Program-made: the position numbers and the translations under genes
The notes under the pieces: model-generated
The model's input: the letters and a program-made list of their open reading frames with translations, nothing else
The model's database searches: none
What the model was told of the DNA's origin: nothing
Assembly: GCA_964604565.1 (NCBI GenBank)
Contig: CAZRZN010000034.1
Span: 1 to 26,099 of the forward strand
Length of the DNA: 26,099 bases
Direction: 5' to 3'
Source of the DNA: CAZRZN01 sp964604565
Lineage (GTDB): Bacteria; Pseudomonadota; Alphaproteobacteria; Rhodobacterales; Rhodobacteraceae
In this document: piece by piece, positions 14,049-21,850 of the stretch
Position numbering within the stretch: position 1 is the first letter of the stretch
How the letters are laid out: each line of letters opens with the position of its first letter

Positions 14049-15581
14049 TCACAGCAGGATGAACCAGCCGGCGGCCACGCCTCCCCCCAATGCGGCACCC
14101 AGAATGAGGGAGATCAATCGCTCGGGCCAGGGATTTGGACTGCTTGTCACGTCCGGTTGTGCTTGCCGAACAAGAGCGGCCTCCACCAGTTTCGGCAACC
14201 TTGGACCAAAGCGCGCCAGAACCTGTGCGGTCTTCAACAGGTCCGATGCCGCTGCGCGAGGGCCTATGGACTGCTTGATATAGGCCTCGACAACCGGTTC
14301 CGCGACCTTCCAGATGTTCATACGGGGGTCCAGCGAACGCGCGACCCCTTCCACGACCACCATGGTGCGCTGCAAAAGGATCAATTCCGTCCGCGTCTCC
14401 ATCCCAAAGCGCTCTGTCACCTCGAACAGATAAGCCAGCAGCTTGCCCATGGAGATTCGCGTGGCGTCCATGCCGAAGATGGGTTCTCCAACAGCGCGCA
14501 GCGCCCTTGCGAATTCATCTACATCCCGGTCTGCCGGCACATACCCCGCCTCAAAGTGAACCTCGGCCACGCGTTTGTAGTCGCGCTGGATGAAACCAAA
14601 CAAGATCTCGGCATAAACCCGGCGGGTGTATTCGTCGATATGGCCCATGATGCCGAAGTCATAGGCGACAATGTCGCCATTGGCCGTGACCTTCAGGTTG
14701 CCCTGATGCATGTCGGCGTGGAAAAATCCGTCGCGCAACGCGTGGTTCAGGAACAGTTGCAGCACCCGCTCGGACAGCGCCACACGGTTGTGCCCCGCCG
14801 CGTCCAGCGCTTCGTTGTCGCCAAGGGGAATCCCCTCGACCCAGCTCATGGTCATGACGCGGCGCCCCGACCATGGCCATTTCACTTCTGGCAGACCGAA
14901 CCCCTCGTCCTTTTTGGTGTTGGCGCCGAACTCGCTTGCCGCAGCCGATTCGAGCCTCAGGTCCAGTTCACCGTTCACCGTGTTCTCAAAATGCTCGATG
15001 ACGTCTCGTGGCCGAAGGCGGCGCGACGCGGGGGAGAGCAGCTCGATCGTTCCGGCAGTAAAATAAAACGCGTCGATGTCCCTGCGAAAGGCCCGTTCGA
15101 TCCCCGGGCGCAGCACCTTGACGGCAACAGTCTCCCCGGTGTCCCGCAATCGGGCTTTGTGAACCTGCGCGATCGACGCCGCCGCGACCGGTTCGCTGAA
15201 CTCTGAAAACACCTCCTCGATGCTTTGACCCACTTCCGCCTCGATCTGCGTCTTGGCTTCGGCAATCGAGAAGGGGGGCAGCTTGTCCTGCAGGACGCGG
15301 AGCTCCCGCGCCATCGGCGTTCCGACGACGTCCGGGCGGGTCGACAGGATCTGGCCGAACTTGATGTAGGCGGGGCCAAGCGCGTTGAGTGCACGCACCA
15401 CCGGCGGCATAGCCGGATCCCCCTCGTAGCCCAGCCAGCGAAACGGCCAGCCCAGCACACGCGCCGCGACGCGCAGGGCCGGAGGCGCCTCAAGGGCATC
15501 CAGCACTGCGCGCATGGCGCCCGTGCGCTCCATCGTGGCCCCGGTGCGGATCAGCCGCCAGATATTGTGCGGTCCACGCAC
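14049..15581 (-). CDS. ubiB: Ubiquinone biosynthesis protein UbiB (atypical kinase family)
   Basis: UbiB is a membrane-associated atypical protein-kinase-like ATPase (ABC1/ADCK family) needed for ubiquinone synthesis; its exact reaction is unsettled. The 510-residue protein has the invariant KFGQ motif (about 74-77), the Ala-rich nucleotide loop AAASIAQVH (about 133-141) and the conserved VAVKVLRPG lysine (about 155). It also has HADMHQGNL and YDFGIMG catalytic-like motifs, and a hydrophobic C-terminal membrane anchor (LGAALGGGVAAGWFILL). I prefer the GTG at 15581, one base after the ubiE stop, since it gives the usual RGPHNIWRLIRTG start. An in-frame ATG at 15617 would add 12 residues overlapping ubiE. 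The gene is translationally coupled to ubiE. Confidence 0.93.
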   Translation of the reverse strand: MRGPHNIWRLIRTGATMERTGAMRAVLDALEAPPALRVAARVLGWPFRWLGYEGDPAMPPVVRALNALGPAYIKFGQILSTRPDVVGTPMARELRVLQDKLPPFSIAEAKTQIEAEVGQSIEEVFSEFSEPVAAASIAQVHKARLRDTGETVAVKVLRPGIERAFRRDIDAFYFTAGTIELLSPASRRLRPRDVIEHFENTVNGELDLRLESAAASEFGANTKKDEGFGLPEVKWPWSGRRVMTMSWVEGIPLGDNEALDAAGHNRVALSERVLQLFLNHALRDGFFHADMHQGNLKVTANGDIVAYDFGIMGHIDEYTRRVYAEILFGFIQRDYKRVAEVHFEAGYVPADRDVDEFARALRAVGEPIFGMDATRISMGKLLAYLFEVTERFGMETRTELILLQRTMVVVEGVARSLDPRMNIWKVAEPVVEAYIKQSIGPRAAASDLLKTAQVLARFGPRLPKLVEAALVRQAQPDVTSSPNPWPERLISLILGAALGGGVAAGWFILL

Positions 15582-15582
15582 C

Positions 15583-16335
15583 TCAGATCTTCCAGCCGGA
15601 ATGCAGGCACGCCACACCCATGGACAGGTTCCGATACTTGGCGTTCTCGAAACCCGCCGCTTTCACCATTGTTAGAAACGTCTCCTGATCCGGAAACTTG
15701 CGGATCGATTCCACCAGATACTGATAACTGTCGCGGTCCCGCGCGATCATCTGGCCCATACGCGGAATTAGGTTAAAGGAATAGAGATCATAGGCCCATT
15801 GCATCAGATCGTTTGGGATCTGGCTGAATTCCAGAACCATCAACCGGCCGCCGGGCTTGAGGACGCGAAATGCCTCGTTCAGGGCCTCCTGCGGGCGGGT
15901 GACATTCCGTATGCCGAAGGAGATCGTGTAGACGTCGAAACTCCGGTCGGCAAAGGGCAGCGCCATCGCATCCCCAACCACCCAGTCGAGAGAACCCTCG
16001 CGCGCCTCTGCCTCCGCGCGCTTGCGGCCCTCAATCAGCATTGGCTCCGTCAGATCCAGAACCGTCGCATGGCCGTGGCCGGCCCGTTTCAGAAAGCGGA
16101 AGGCGATATCCCCAGTCCCTCCGGCCACATCCAGCAATCTCTGCCCCGGCCGCGGCGCAAGCCAGTCCATCATCGCGTCTTTCCAGAGACGATGGATCCC
16201 GAAGGACATCACGTCGTTCATCACATCATACCGCGACGCGACAGAACTGAAGACGCCTTGCACCCGCCCGGCCTTTTCACTTTCCGGCACGTCGGTGAAA
16301 CCGAAATGCGTCGTTTTCCCGGAGTCTTCGCTCAT
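15583..16335 (-). CDS. ubiE: Ubiquinone/menaquinone C-methyltransferase UbiE
   Basis: UbiE methylates the C2 position of the benzoquinol intermediate (2-methoxy-6-polyprenyl-benzoquinol) with SAM. The 250-residue product has the signature SRYDVMNDVMSFGIHRLWK (about 34-52), the SAM-binding motif LLDVAGGTGD (67-76), and VLDLTEPML. The second signature region is RVLKPGGRLMVLEFSQ, and the C-terminal LSMGVACLHSGWKI is typical. The open frame extends well upstream, but the ATG at 16335 gives the normal family length and N terminus. It leads the ubiE-ubiB pair and is divergent from mutM. Confidence 0.97.
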   Translation of the reverse strand: MSEDSGKTTHFGFTDVPESEKAGRVQGVFSSVASRYDVMNDVMSFGIHRLWKDAMMDWLAPRPGQRLLDVAGGTGDIAFRFLKRAGHGHATVLDLTEPMLIEGRKRAEAEAREGSLDWVVGDAMALPFADRSFDVYTISFGIRNVTRPQEALNEAFRVLKPGGRLMVLEFSQIPNDLMQWAYDLYSFNLIPRMGQMIARDRDSYQYLVESIRKFPDQETFLTMVKAAGFENAKYRNLSMGVACLHSGWKI

Positions 16336-16411
16336 TGACCTTGCCGTCCTCTTGTGTCCCGCTTTCTTATAGGGCGCCTCGGGGCCGATACAATGTGAAG
16401 GACCACGCCCA
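16336..16411. promoter_or_regulatory. Divergent ubiE/mutM promoter region
   Basis: In the ubiE direction there is TATAAG (complement of 16366-16371) with TTGTAT 16 bp upstream (complement of 16388-16393). In the mutM direction TACAAT occurs at 16389-16394, about 18 bp before the ATG, without a good -35. The putative -35 for ubiE and the putative -10 for mutM occupy the same bases, so the two promoters may compete. These are pattern matches only. Confidence 0.35.
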
Positions 16412-17263
16412 ATGCCGGAATTGCCCGAAGTCGAGACAGTCCGTCGCGGGCTTGCGCCGGTCATGGAGGGGCAGATCATCGCACGGGCGCAGATCAACCG
16501 GCCCGATCTGCGCTGGCCGTTTCCTGAAAACATGGCGGCACGGCTCACCGGGGCGCAGGTCATCGGGTTGCGACGACGGTCGAAATATATCCTCGTCGAC
16601 CTGTCGACAGGGGAGACGCTGCTCATTCATCTGGGCATGTCCGGGCGTATGCTGATATCGGGCGATCCGCTGGGACGCTTTGTCCATGATCACCCCGCGC
16701 CCGAAAAACACGATCATGTCGTCCTTCACATGGGTCAAGGCGCGCGCGTCACATTCAACGATCCGCGCCGCTTCGGGGCAATGGACCTGATGGCAACGGA
16801 CAGCGCGGAGCGTCACCCGCTCCTTGCGAGCCTCGGCCCGGAGCCTCTGGGGAACGCATTCAGCGAATCCTATCTCGTGCCGATGCTGAAAGGGCGCAAC
16901 ACACCCTTGAAGGCAGCGCTGCTGGATCAGAAAATTATCGCCGGATTGGGCAACATCTATGTCTGCGAGGCGCTTTTCCGCACGGGAATTCATCCGGCCC
17001 GCAAGGCCCTGCGCGTGTCGGAGTTGCGCCTTGCACGGCTGGTTCCAGTCATTCGGGCAGTCCTGAACGACGCCATTGATGCGGGCGGCTCATCCTTGCG
17101 GGACTTTCGTCAAGCCGATGGCGAGCTTGGATATTTTCAGCACAGCTTCGATGTCTATGGACGTGAGGGAGCGCCATGCCGAACGGATGGCTGCACACAG
17201 ACCGTGCGCCGGATCGTTCAATCGGGCCGATCCTCTTTCTATTGCCCCAACTGTCAAAGATAG
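16412..17263 (+). CDS. mutM: Formamidopyrimidine-DNA glycosylase MutM (Fpg)
   Basis: MutM removes 8-oxoguanine and formamidopyrimidines from DNA and nicks the resulting abasic site. The 283-residue enzyme starts MPELPEVETV (Pro2 is the catalytic nucleophile and Glu3 the proton donor after Met removal). It has the conserved Lys58 in RRRSKYILV, the helix-two-turn-helix segment QKIIAGLGNIYVCEALF, and a C-terminal zinc finger with Cys256, Cys261, Cys278 and Cys281 (C-x4-C and C-x2-C). Length is slightly above the usual 270-275, with a small insertion in the second quarter. The ATG at 16412 has AAGGA 9 nt upstream. The gene is followed by the enoyl-CoA hydratase gene 63 bp on. Confidence 0.98.
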   Translation: MPELPEVETVRRGLAPVMEGQIIARAQINRPDLRWPFPENMAARLTGAQVIGLRRRSKYILVDLSTGETLLIHLGMSGRMLISGDPLGRFVHDHPAPEKHDHVVLHMGQGARVTFNDPRRFGAMDLMATDSAERHPLLASLGPEPLGNAFSESYLVPMLKGRNTPLKAALLDQKIIAGLGNIYVCEALFRTGIHPARKALRVSELRLARLVPVIRAVLNDAIDAGGSSLRDFRQADGELGYFQHSFDVYGREGAPCRTDGCTQTVRRIVQSGRSSFYCPNCQR

Positions 17264-17298
17264 CTTGAACCATGTGAACGAAATGCTAAGGCTTGGCC

Positions 17299-17318
17299 CC
17301 TGACGGAACCTGACGGAG
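17299..17318 (+). repeat. Tandem 10-bp repeat carrying the ribosome binding site
   Basis: CCTGACGGAA and CCTGACGGAG are adjacent near-identical decamers ending 8 nt before the enoyl-CoA hydratase ATG. The second copy supplies the GGAG ribosome binding site, so the duplication looks like a small slippage event in a leader. The repeat is seen directly; any effect on translation is unknown. Confidence 0.6.
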
Positions 17319-17326
17319 CCCGGACC

Positions 17327-18103
17327 ATGGCCTTTGAGACGATCATCGTCGAAATTGAAGACCACGTCGCCACCATCAAGCTGAATCGCCCTGATGCCCT
17401 GAATGCGCTGAACTCGCACCTTCTCGGGGAACTTTCGACGGCGCTGGCGGAGGCCGACAAGAACGACAAGGTGCGCTGCATCATCATCACCGGATCGGGC
17501 AAGGCTTTTGCCGCCGGGGCGGACATCAAGGAGATGTCGGAGAAATCCTATGTCGACATGTTCATGTCCGACTTTTTCGGCCGTGAGGGCCGGGACGTCA
17601 CCGCAACCCGCAAGCCGGTGATCGCCGCGGTCGCGGGCTATGCGCTGGGCGGTGGCTGCGAGCTGGCGATGATGTGCGATTTCATCATCGCCGCCGACAA
17701 TGCCAAGTTTGGCCAACCGGAAATCAACCTTGGCGTGATGCCCGGCCTGGGCGGGACACAGCGGCTGACGCGTTTCATCGGGAAATCCAAGGCGATGGAC
17801 ATGAATCTGACCGGTCGTTTCATGGATGCCGAAGAGGCCGAGCGCGCGGGACTTGTGTCGCGCGTCGTCCCGGCCAAGAAGCTGATGGAAGAGACGCGCA
17901 ACGCCGCCGAAAAGATCGCCGAGAAATCGATGATTTCGACCATCGCCTGCAAGGAAGCGGTCAACCGTGCCTATGAGACGACGCTGGCCGAAGGCTTGCT
18001 CTATGAGCGCCGACTTTTCCATGCGCTTTTCGCAACCGAAGATCAGAACGAGGGGATGTCGGCCTTTTCGGAGAAACGGACTGCGCAATTCCGGGACCGC
18101 TGA
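17327..18103 (+). CDS. Enoyl-CoA hydratase (crotonase family)
   Basis: Crotonases add water across 2-enoyl-CoA in fatty-acid and branched-chain acid breakdown. The 258-residue protein has both catalytic glutamates: Glu112 in GYALGGGCELAMMCD and Glu132 in FGQPEINLGVMPGLGG. It also has the oxyanion-hole segment FAAGADIKEM and the trimerisation-type C terminus (ATEDQNEGMSAFSEKR). Having both glutamates favours true hydratase activity over isomerase or hydrolase members. The best general name is a short-chain enoyl-CoA hydratase (FadB1/PaaF-like); the exact substrate cannot be read from the sequence. It follows mutM on the same strand and precedes the assembly gap, so its downstream side is not known. 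Confidence 0.92.
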   Translation: MAFETIIVEIEDHVATIKLNRPDALNALNSHLLGELSTALAEADKNDKVRCIIITGSGKAFAAGADIKEMSEKSYVDMFMSDFFGREGRDVTATRKPVIAAVAGYALGGGCELAMMCDFIIAADNAKFGQPEINLGVMPGLGGTQRLTRFIGKSKAMDMNLTGRFMDAEEAERAGLVSRVVPAKKLMEETRNAAEKIAEKSMISTIACKEAVNRAYETTLAEGLLYERRLFHALFATEDQNEGMSAFSEKRTAQFRDR

Positions 18104-18119
18104 CATCAAAAGGACCTTG

Positions 18120-18219
18120 NNNNNNNNNNNNNNNNNNNNNNNNNNNNNNNNNNNNNNNNNNNNNNNNNNNNNNNNNNNNNNNNNNNNNNNNNNNNNNNNN
18201 NNNNNNNNNNNNNNNNNNN
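18120..18219. other. Assembly gap (100 N)
   Basis: Exactly 100 undefined bases occur between the enoyl-CoA hydratase gene (stop 17 bp before) and the rpsT leader. Exactly 100 N is a common convention for a gap of unknown size, so genes or repeats could be missing here. Reading frames crossing it are not meaningful. Confidence 1.
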
Positions 18220-18249
18220 GCAAGGGCATCTGACAGCGCGTGTGTTCCA

Positions 18250-18290
18250 TCAGCCGCAAGACCGGCTGAGCTGAAAAGCACAAAGTGCTT
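18250..18290. other. Two adjacent hairpins upstream of rpsT
   Basis: TCAGCCG (18250-18256) pairs with CGGCTGA (18263-18269) over a 6-nt loop. Six bases later AAGCAC (18276-18281) pairs with GTGCTT (18285-18290) over a 3-nt loop. They could end transcription from genes across the assembly gap or fold in an rpsT leader. Neither has a T-tract. The second overlaps a possible -35 element. Confidence 0.4.
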
Positions 18291-18317
18291 GCCGGGCCAA
18301 GGCCGCTCTTGTATAGG
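18289..18317 (+). promoter_or_regulatory. Candidate rpsT promoter
   Basis: TTGCCG (18289-18294) and TATAGG (18312-18317) are separated by exactly 17 bp, a reasonable sigma-70 type pair for an alphaproteobacterium. Transcription would start near 18324, giving a leader of about 120 nt before rpsT. Ribosomal protein genes often have long leaders, but no specific S20-binding structure was recognised. Confidence 0.4.
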
Positions 18318-18445
18318 CGCCACTCAACACATGCGCGTGATGCCCGCTTGGCTAGAATCGGTCCGGACAAAGTTCCGGCAGTCGGGGCGTTGCGTGAATT
18401 GGTAATACGAACACCGTCGACAGACAGGAAACAGGACCGGATCAA

Positions 18446-18709
18446 ATGGCCAACTCGCCCCAGTCAAAGAAACGCGCCCGTCAGAACGAAAAGCGTTTTG
18501 CAGTCAACAAGGCGCGGCGCTCGCGCATTCGCACTTATCTGCGCAAGGTCGAGGAGGCTATTGCGTCGGGTGACAAGGATGCCGCCGCCGCAGCCCTGCG
18601 CGCTGCGCAACCCGAACTAATGCGGGGTGTGACAAAGGGTGTTTTTCACAAGAACACGGCGTCACGCAAGGTTTCGCGCCTTTCGGCACGGGTCAAGTCC
18701 CTGGGCTGA
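18446..18709 (+). CDS. rpsT: Small ribosomal subunit protein bS20
   Basis: S20 binds 16S rRNA early in 30S assembly. The 87-residue, strongly basic protein starts ANSPQSKKRARQNEKRF and contains KARRSRIRTYLRKVEEAI and KGVFHKNTASRKVSRLSARV, the standard S20 pattern. AGGA lies 9 nt before the ATG. Position directly upstream of dnaA is the usual arrangement in many alphaproteobacteria. It is followed by a strong terminator, so dnaA is expected to have its own promoter. Confidence 0.98.
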   Translation: MANSPQSKKRARQNEKRFAVNKARRSRIRTYLRKVEEAIASGDKDAAAAALRAAQPELMRGVTKGVFHKNTASRKVSRLSARVKSLG

Positions 18710-18739
18710 GGCTCTTCAAGACGTGGTCAGATTTTCGAG

Positions 18740-18767
18740 GGGCGCTACAATATGTAGCGCCCTTTTT
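18740..18767 (+). terminator. rpsT intrinsic terminator
   Basis: GGGCGCTAC (18740-18748) and GTAGCGCCC (18754-18762) form a perfect 9-bp stem with a 5-nt loop, followed by TTTTT. This is a clear rho-independent terminator 30 bp beyond the rpsT stop. Confidence 0.93.
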
Positions 18768-19184
18768 GCGTGTATAACGAAATAAGCACACGCGGGATTC
18801 TTTTGCCCTTATCTCCGAGTCAAGCTGTAGTTTCGGTTGCCGGGTCTTCACGAAGCTTGGTAGTTTCAGCATGCGAGTCACATCGCGGGGGACAAGGCTG
18901 CCAACCGTCAGCATATCGAAAGTGCTGGCGTTAGACCTTGTGAAGAGCAGGAAGTCGCTGATCACGAGGCCCCGGGGGACACCCCGGCCATGTCCAGTGT
19001 AACAATATGCAGGTCGCTGCAAAGACGGATCCAAACGGGACATCGGATTGGTCTGGCGACGGAAACTTGGGGTTTTGCCCAGCCTTTTGCGTTCGCGCAA
19101 GGGATGCATGATTGTTGCCTCCGCCATGTGCTTGCCGCCGGACCGGGGGTCGGTGTGGGAATGTGAATGAGGACAGGCGGGCAG
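18768..19184. other. Long non-coding region upstream of dnaA
   Basis: About 417 bp without a credible gene. A minus-strand frame at 18693-19325 looks like chance, being overlapped by the terminator and dnaA. Visible elements are one DnaA-box-like word TTATACACG on the minus strand (18769-18777, 8 of 9 to TTATNCACA), a hairpin CCGGGG-GACA-CCCCGG (18972-18987), and an 8-bp stem with a TTCG loop (19084-19103). A single box is not enough to call a replication origin. The dnaA promoter must lie here but I see no convincing -35/-10 pair. Confidence 0.45.
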
Positions 19185-20552
19185 ATGACGAAAGAGCAAT
19201 GGGGGGCCTTGCAAGAGCAGATTTGCAAGGCTGTCGGGCAAAACAACTACAAGACCTGGATCGAACCGCTGCGCTTCATCGGAACGGGAGAAGATGGCGT
19301 GGCAGTGCTCCATGCGCCGACCCATTTCTTCAAGAATTACGTGTCGCAGAACTATGGTGAAATGCTGCTGGATCAGATGACCTCAGCCGCCCCTTCCGTG
19401 CGCAAGCTGAACATTCAGATCGCAACCGCGTCGACCGCCGAGGCACGCGATTCATCGGTCAAGCCGACCGACAAGCCCACCCCTGCCGCGCAAGCCGTTC
19501 CGCGCAGCCATCTGCCGGGCGCGCCGCTGGACGCGCGGTTCGTCTTCGATAACTTTGTGGTGGGCAAGCCCAACGAGCTGGCCCATGCCGCGGCCAAACG
19601 CGTTGCCGAAGGCGGGCCGGTCACCTTTAACCCGCTGTTTCTTTACGGTGGTGTCGGGCTGGGCAAGACGCACCTCATGCATGCAATCGCCTGGGAGCTG
19701 ACCCAGCGCAATCCGCATCTTTCGGTGCTTTACCTTTCGGCAGAGCAGTTCATGTATCGCTTCGTGCAGGCGCTGCGCGAACGCAAGATGATGGACTTCA
19801 AGGAAATGTTCCGGTCTGTCGATGTGCTGATGGTCGATGACGTGCAATTCATCGCCGGCAAGGACAGCACGCAGGAAGAGTTCTTTCACACCTTCAACGC
19901 ACTGGTCGACCAGAACAAGCAGATCATCATCTCTGCGGATCGGGCCCCGGATGAGATCAAGGATCTGGAAAACCGGATCCGCAGCAGGCTCCAGTCCGGG
20001 CTGGTGGTCGACCTGCACCCGACGGATTACGAACTGCGCCTTGGCATCCTGCAGTCCAAGGTCGAGACATACAAGGCGATGCACTCCGGCCTCGACATCG
20101 ACAAGGGCGTGCTGGAATTCCTCGCCCACCGGATCAGCACAAACGTCCGTGTCCTCGAAGGCGCGCTGACGCGGCTCTTCGCCTTTGCCTCGCTTGTGGG
20201 CAAGCCGATCGACATGGACCTCGTGCAGGACAGCCTGTCGGACGTGCTCCGCGCCTCCGAGCGCAAGATCTCGATCGACGAGATTCAACGCAAGGTGGCG
20301 GAGCATTACAACATTCGCCTGTCCGACATGATCGGCCCGAAGCGCGTGCGCAATTTTGCCCGGCCGCGACAGGTGGCAATGTATCTCTGCAAGCAGCTGA
20401 CCTCGCGGTCTTTGCCGGAAATCGGCCGCCGGTTCGGTGGGCGCGACCATACCACCGTGATGCATGGCGTCCGACGGATCGAGGAACTGCGCCTGCAGGA
20501 TGGGCAGATCGACGAGGATGTCGAAATGCTGCGCCGCGCGCTCGAAGCCTGA
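19185..20552 (+). CDS. dnaA: Chromosomal replication initiator DnaA
   Basis: DnaA is the AAA+ initiator that binds DnaA boxes at oriC and opens the duplex. The 455-residue protein has the N-terminal oligomerisation domain (WGALQEQICKAVGQNNYKTW), a short Pro/Ala-rich linker (about 85-115), Walker A GGVGLGKTH (155-163) and Walker B LMVDDVQFI (215-223). The C-terminal DNA-binding helix-turn-helix signature is GGRDHTTVMHGVRRIE (about 418-433). I prefer the ATG at 19185, which gives the family-typical MTKEQWGAL start; an in-frame ATG at 19167 would add six residues. It is followed by a hairpin and then dnaN 153 bp on. Confidence 0.98.
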   Translation: MTKEQWGALQEQICKAVGQNNYKTWIEPLRFIGTGEDGVAVLHAPTHFFKNYVSQNYGEMLLDQMTSAAPSVRKLNIQIATASTAEARDSSVKPTDKPTPAAQAVPRSHLPGAPLDARFVFDNFVVGKPNELAHAAAKRVAEGGPVTFNPLFLYGGVGLGKTHLMHAIAWELTQRNPHLSVLYLSAEQFMYRFVQALRERKMMDFKEMFRSVDVLMVDDVQFIAGKDSTQEEFFHTFNALVDQNKQIIISADRAPDEIKDLENRIRSRLQSGLVVDLHPTDYELRLGILQSKVETYKAMHSGLDIDKGVLEFLAHRISTNVRVLEGALTRLFAFASLVGKPIDMDLVQDSLSDVLRASERKISIDEIQRKVAEHYNIRLSDMIGPKRVRNFARPRQVAMYLCKQLTSRSLPEIGRRFGGRDHTTVMHGVRRIEELRLQDGQIDEDVEMLRRALEA

Positions 20553-20572
20553 CAACGAGTCGCGAAAATGCG

Positions 20573-20592
20573 GCGCGCCGGGACTGGCGCGC
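20573..20592 (+). terminator. Hairpin between dnaA and dnaN
   Basis: GCGCGCC (20573-20579) pairs with GGCGCGC (20586-20592) over a 6-nt loop, 20 bp after the dnaA stop. There is no T-run, so it may be a weak or Rho-assisted terminator or only a GC-rich palindrome. No DnaA boxes are seen in the 153-bp dnaA-dnaN spacer. Confidence 0.35.
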
Positions 20593-20705
20593 TGCAACGC
20601 CTTGACGGCCCGTGAAAATCGCATGAGAAATCGGAACAAATCGGCTTGGAGTGTCGGCCAGTGCGCGCTAGGCTGCGCCTCCCGGCAGCGCGGAGAGGGT
20701 AGGCG

Positions 20706-21824
20706 ATGAAAATCAGCATGGAACGGGCAGCGCTCTTGCGGGCCGTGGCACAGGCGCAATCGGTCGTCGAGCGGCGCAACACTATCCCGATCCTCGCCAA
20801 CGTGCTGATCGAGGCCGAGGGCGAGACAGTCACCTTTCGGGCCACGGATCTGGACATTGAGGTTCTGGACCGCGCAGTGGCGCAGGTTGAAAAGGCGGGC
20901 GGGACGACCGTCTCTGCCGTCATGCTGCATGAGATCGTGCGCAAGCTGCCCGACGGCGCCTTGGTGGTTCTGACGGCGGATGCGGGCACGGGGCGCTTGT
21001 CAGTCTCAGCCGGGCGCTCGCATTTTTCGCTGGCGACCCTGCCGAAAGAAGATTTTCCGGTCATGGCGACCTCGGAATACGATACGAATTTTTCGATCAA
21101 GGCAGAGGTTCTGCGGCGGCTGTTCGACAAGTCGAAATTCGCCATTTCGACCGAGGAAACCCGTTACTACCTGAACGGCGTCTACATGCATGTCGCGGAT
21201 GGCGAGGATGGCAAGGTCTTGCGCTGCGTCGCGACCGACGGACACCGCCTTGCGCGGATCGACGCGCCCCTGCCCGATGGCGCCGACGACCTGCCCGGCG
21301 TGATCGTTCCGCGTAAAACCGTCGGCGAGATGCGCAAGCTGCTGGATCAGGACGACATGGCAATTGCCGTTTCGGTGTCGGAAACCAAGGTCCGTTTCGC
21401 AACGCCGGATATAACACTGACATCCAAGGTCATCGACGGAACCTTTCCCGATTACACGCGCGTCATTCCGCAGGGGAACACCCGGCAGCTTGAAGTGGAT
21501 GCCTCCGAATTCGCCAAGGCGGTGGACCGGGTCGCAACCGTGTCCTCCGAACGGTCGCGCGCCGTGAAACTGCAACTCGACGAAGACCGGCTGATCCTTT
21601 CAGTCAATGCGCCGGACAGCGGTGCCGCTGAGGAAGAACTGGCCGTCGCCTATAACGACGAACGGCTGGAGATCGGCTTCAACGCGAAATACCTGCTGGA
21701 AATCGCAAGCCAGGTGGACCGCGAAAATGCCGTCTTCCTGTTCAACTCGTCCGGTGATCCGACCTTGATGCGCGAAGGCAACGACCATAGCGCGGTCTAT
21801 GTCGTGATGCCGATGCGGGTCTGA
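20706..21824 (+). CDS. dnaN: DNA polymerase III beta sliding clamp DnaN
   Basis: DnaN is the ring-shaped processivity clamp of DNA polymerase III and a docking platform for repair proteins. The 372-residue product has the three-domain clamp pattern. It opens MKISMERAALLRAVAQAQSV with RRNTIPILANVLIEA, carries TEETRYYLNGVYMH and ATDGHRLARID in the middle, and ends with DNDHSAVYVVMPMRV-like residues (NDHSAVYVVMPMRV). A strong ribosome binding site (GGAGAGGG) precedes the ATG. Length is normal (about 370). An intrinsic terminator follows. Confidence 0.98.
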   Translation: MKISMERAALLRAVAQAQSVVERRNTIPILANVLIEAEGETVTFRATDLDIEVLDRAVAQVEKAGGTTVSAVMLHEIVRKLPDGALVVLTADAGTGRLSVSAGRSHFSLATLPKEDFPVMATSEYDTNFSIKAEVLRRLFDKSKFAISTEETRYYLNGVYMHVADGEDGKVLRCVATDGHRLARIDAPLPDGADDLPGVIVPRKTVGEMRKLLDQDDMAIAVSVSETKVRFATPDITLTSKVIDGTFPDYTRVIPQGNTRQLEVDASEFAKAVDRVATVSSERSRAVKLQLDEDRLILSVNAPDSGAAEEELAVAYNDERLEIGFNAKYLLEIASQVDRENAVFLFNSSGDPTLMREGNDHSAVYVVMPMRV

Positions 21825-21850
21825 GGGGTCCGGATTTTCTTGACCCGTCC

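Noticed and set aside
17090..18445. Minus-strand frame running across the assembly gap
   Set aside because: It passes through 100 undefined bases and is antisense to the enoyl-CoA hydratase and mutM genes.
20553..20705. Replication origin in the dnaA-dnaN spacer
   Set aside because: No DnaA-box cluster or AT-rich unwinding element; only a GC-rich hairpin is seen.
19452..20930. Long minus-strand open frame of 492 codons antisense to dnaA
   Set aside because: It lies wholly over dnaA and the start of dnaN, has no recognisable domain, and is the usual shadow effect of GC-rich codon bias.
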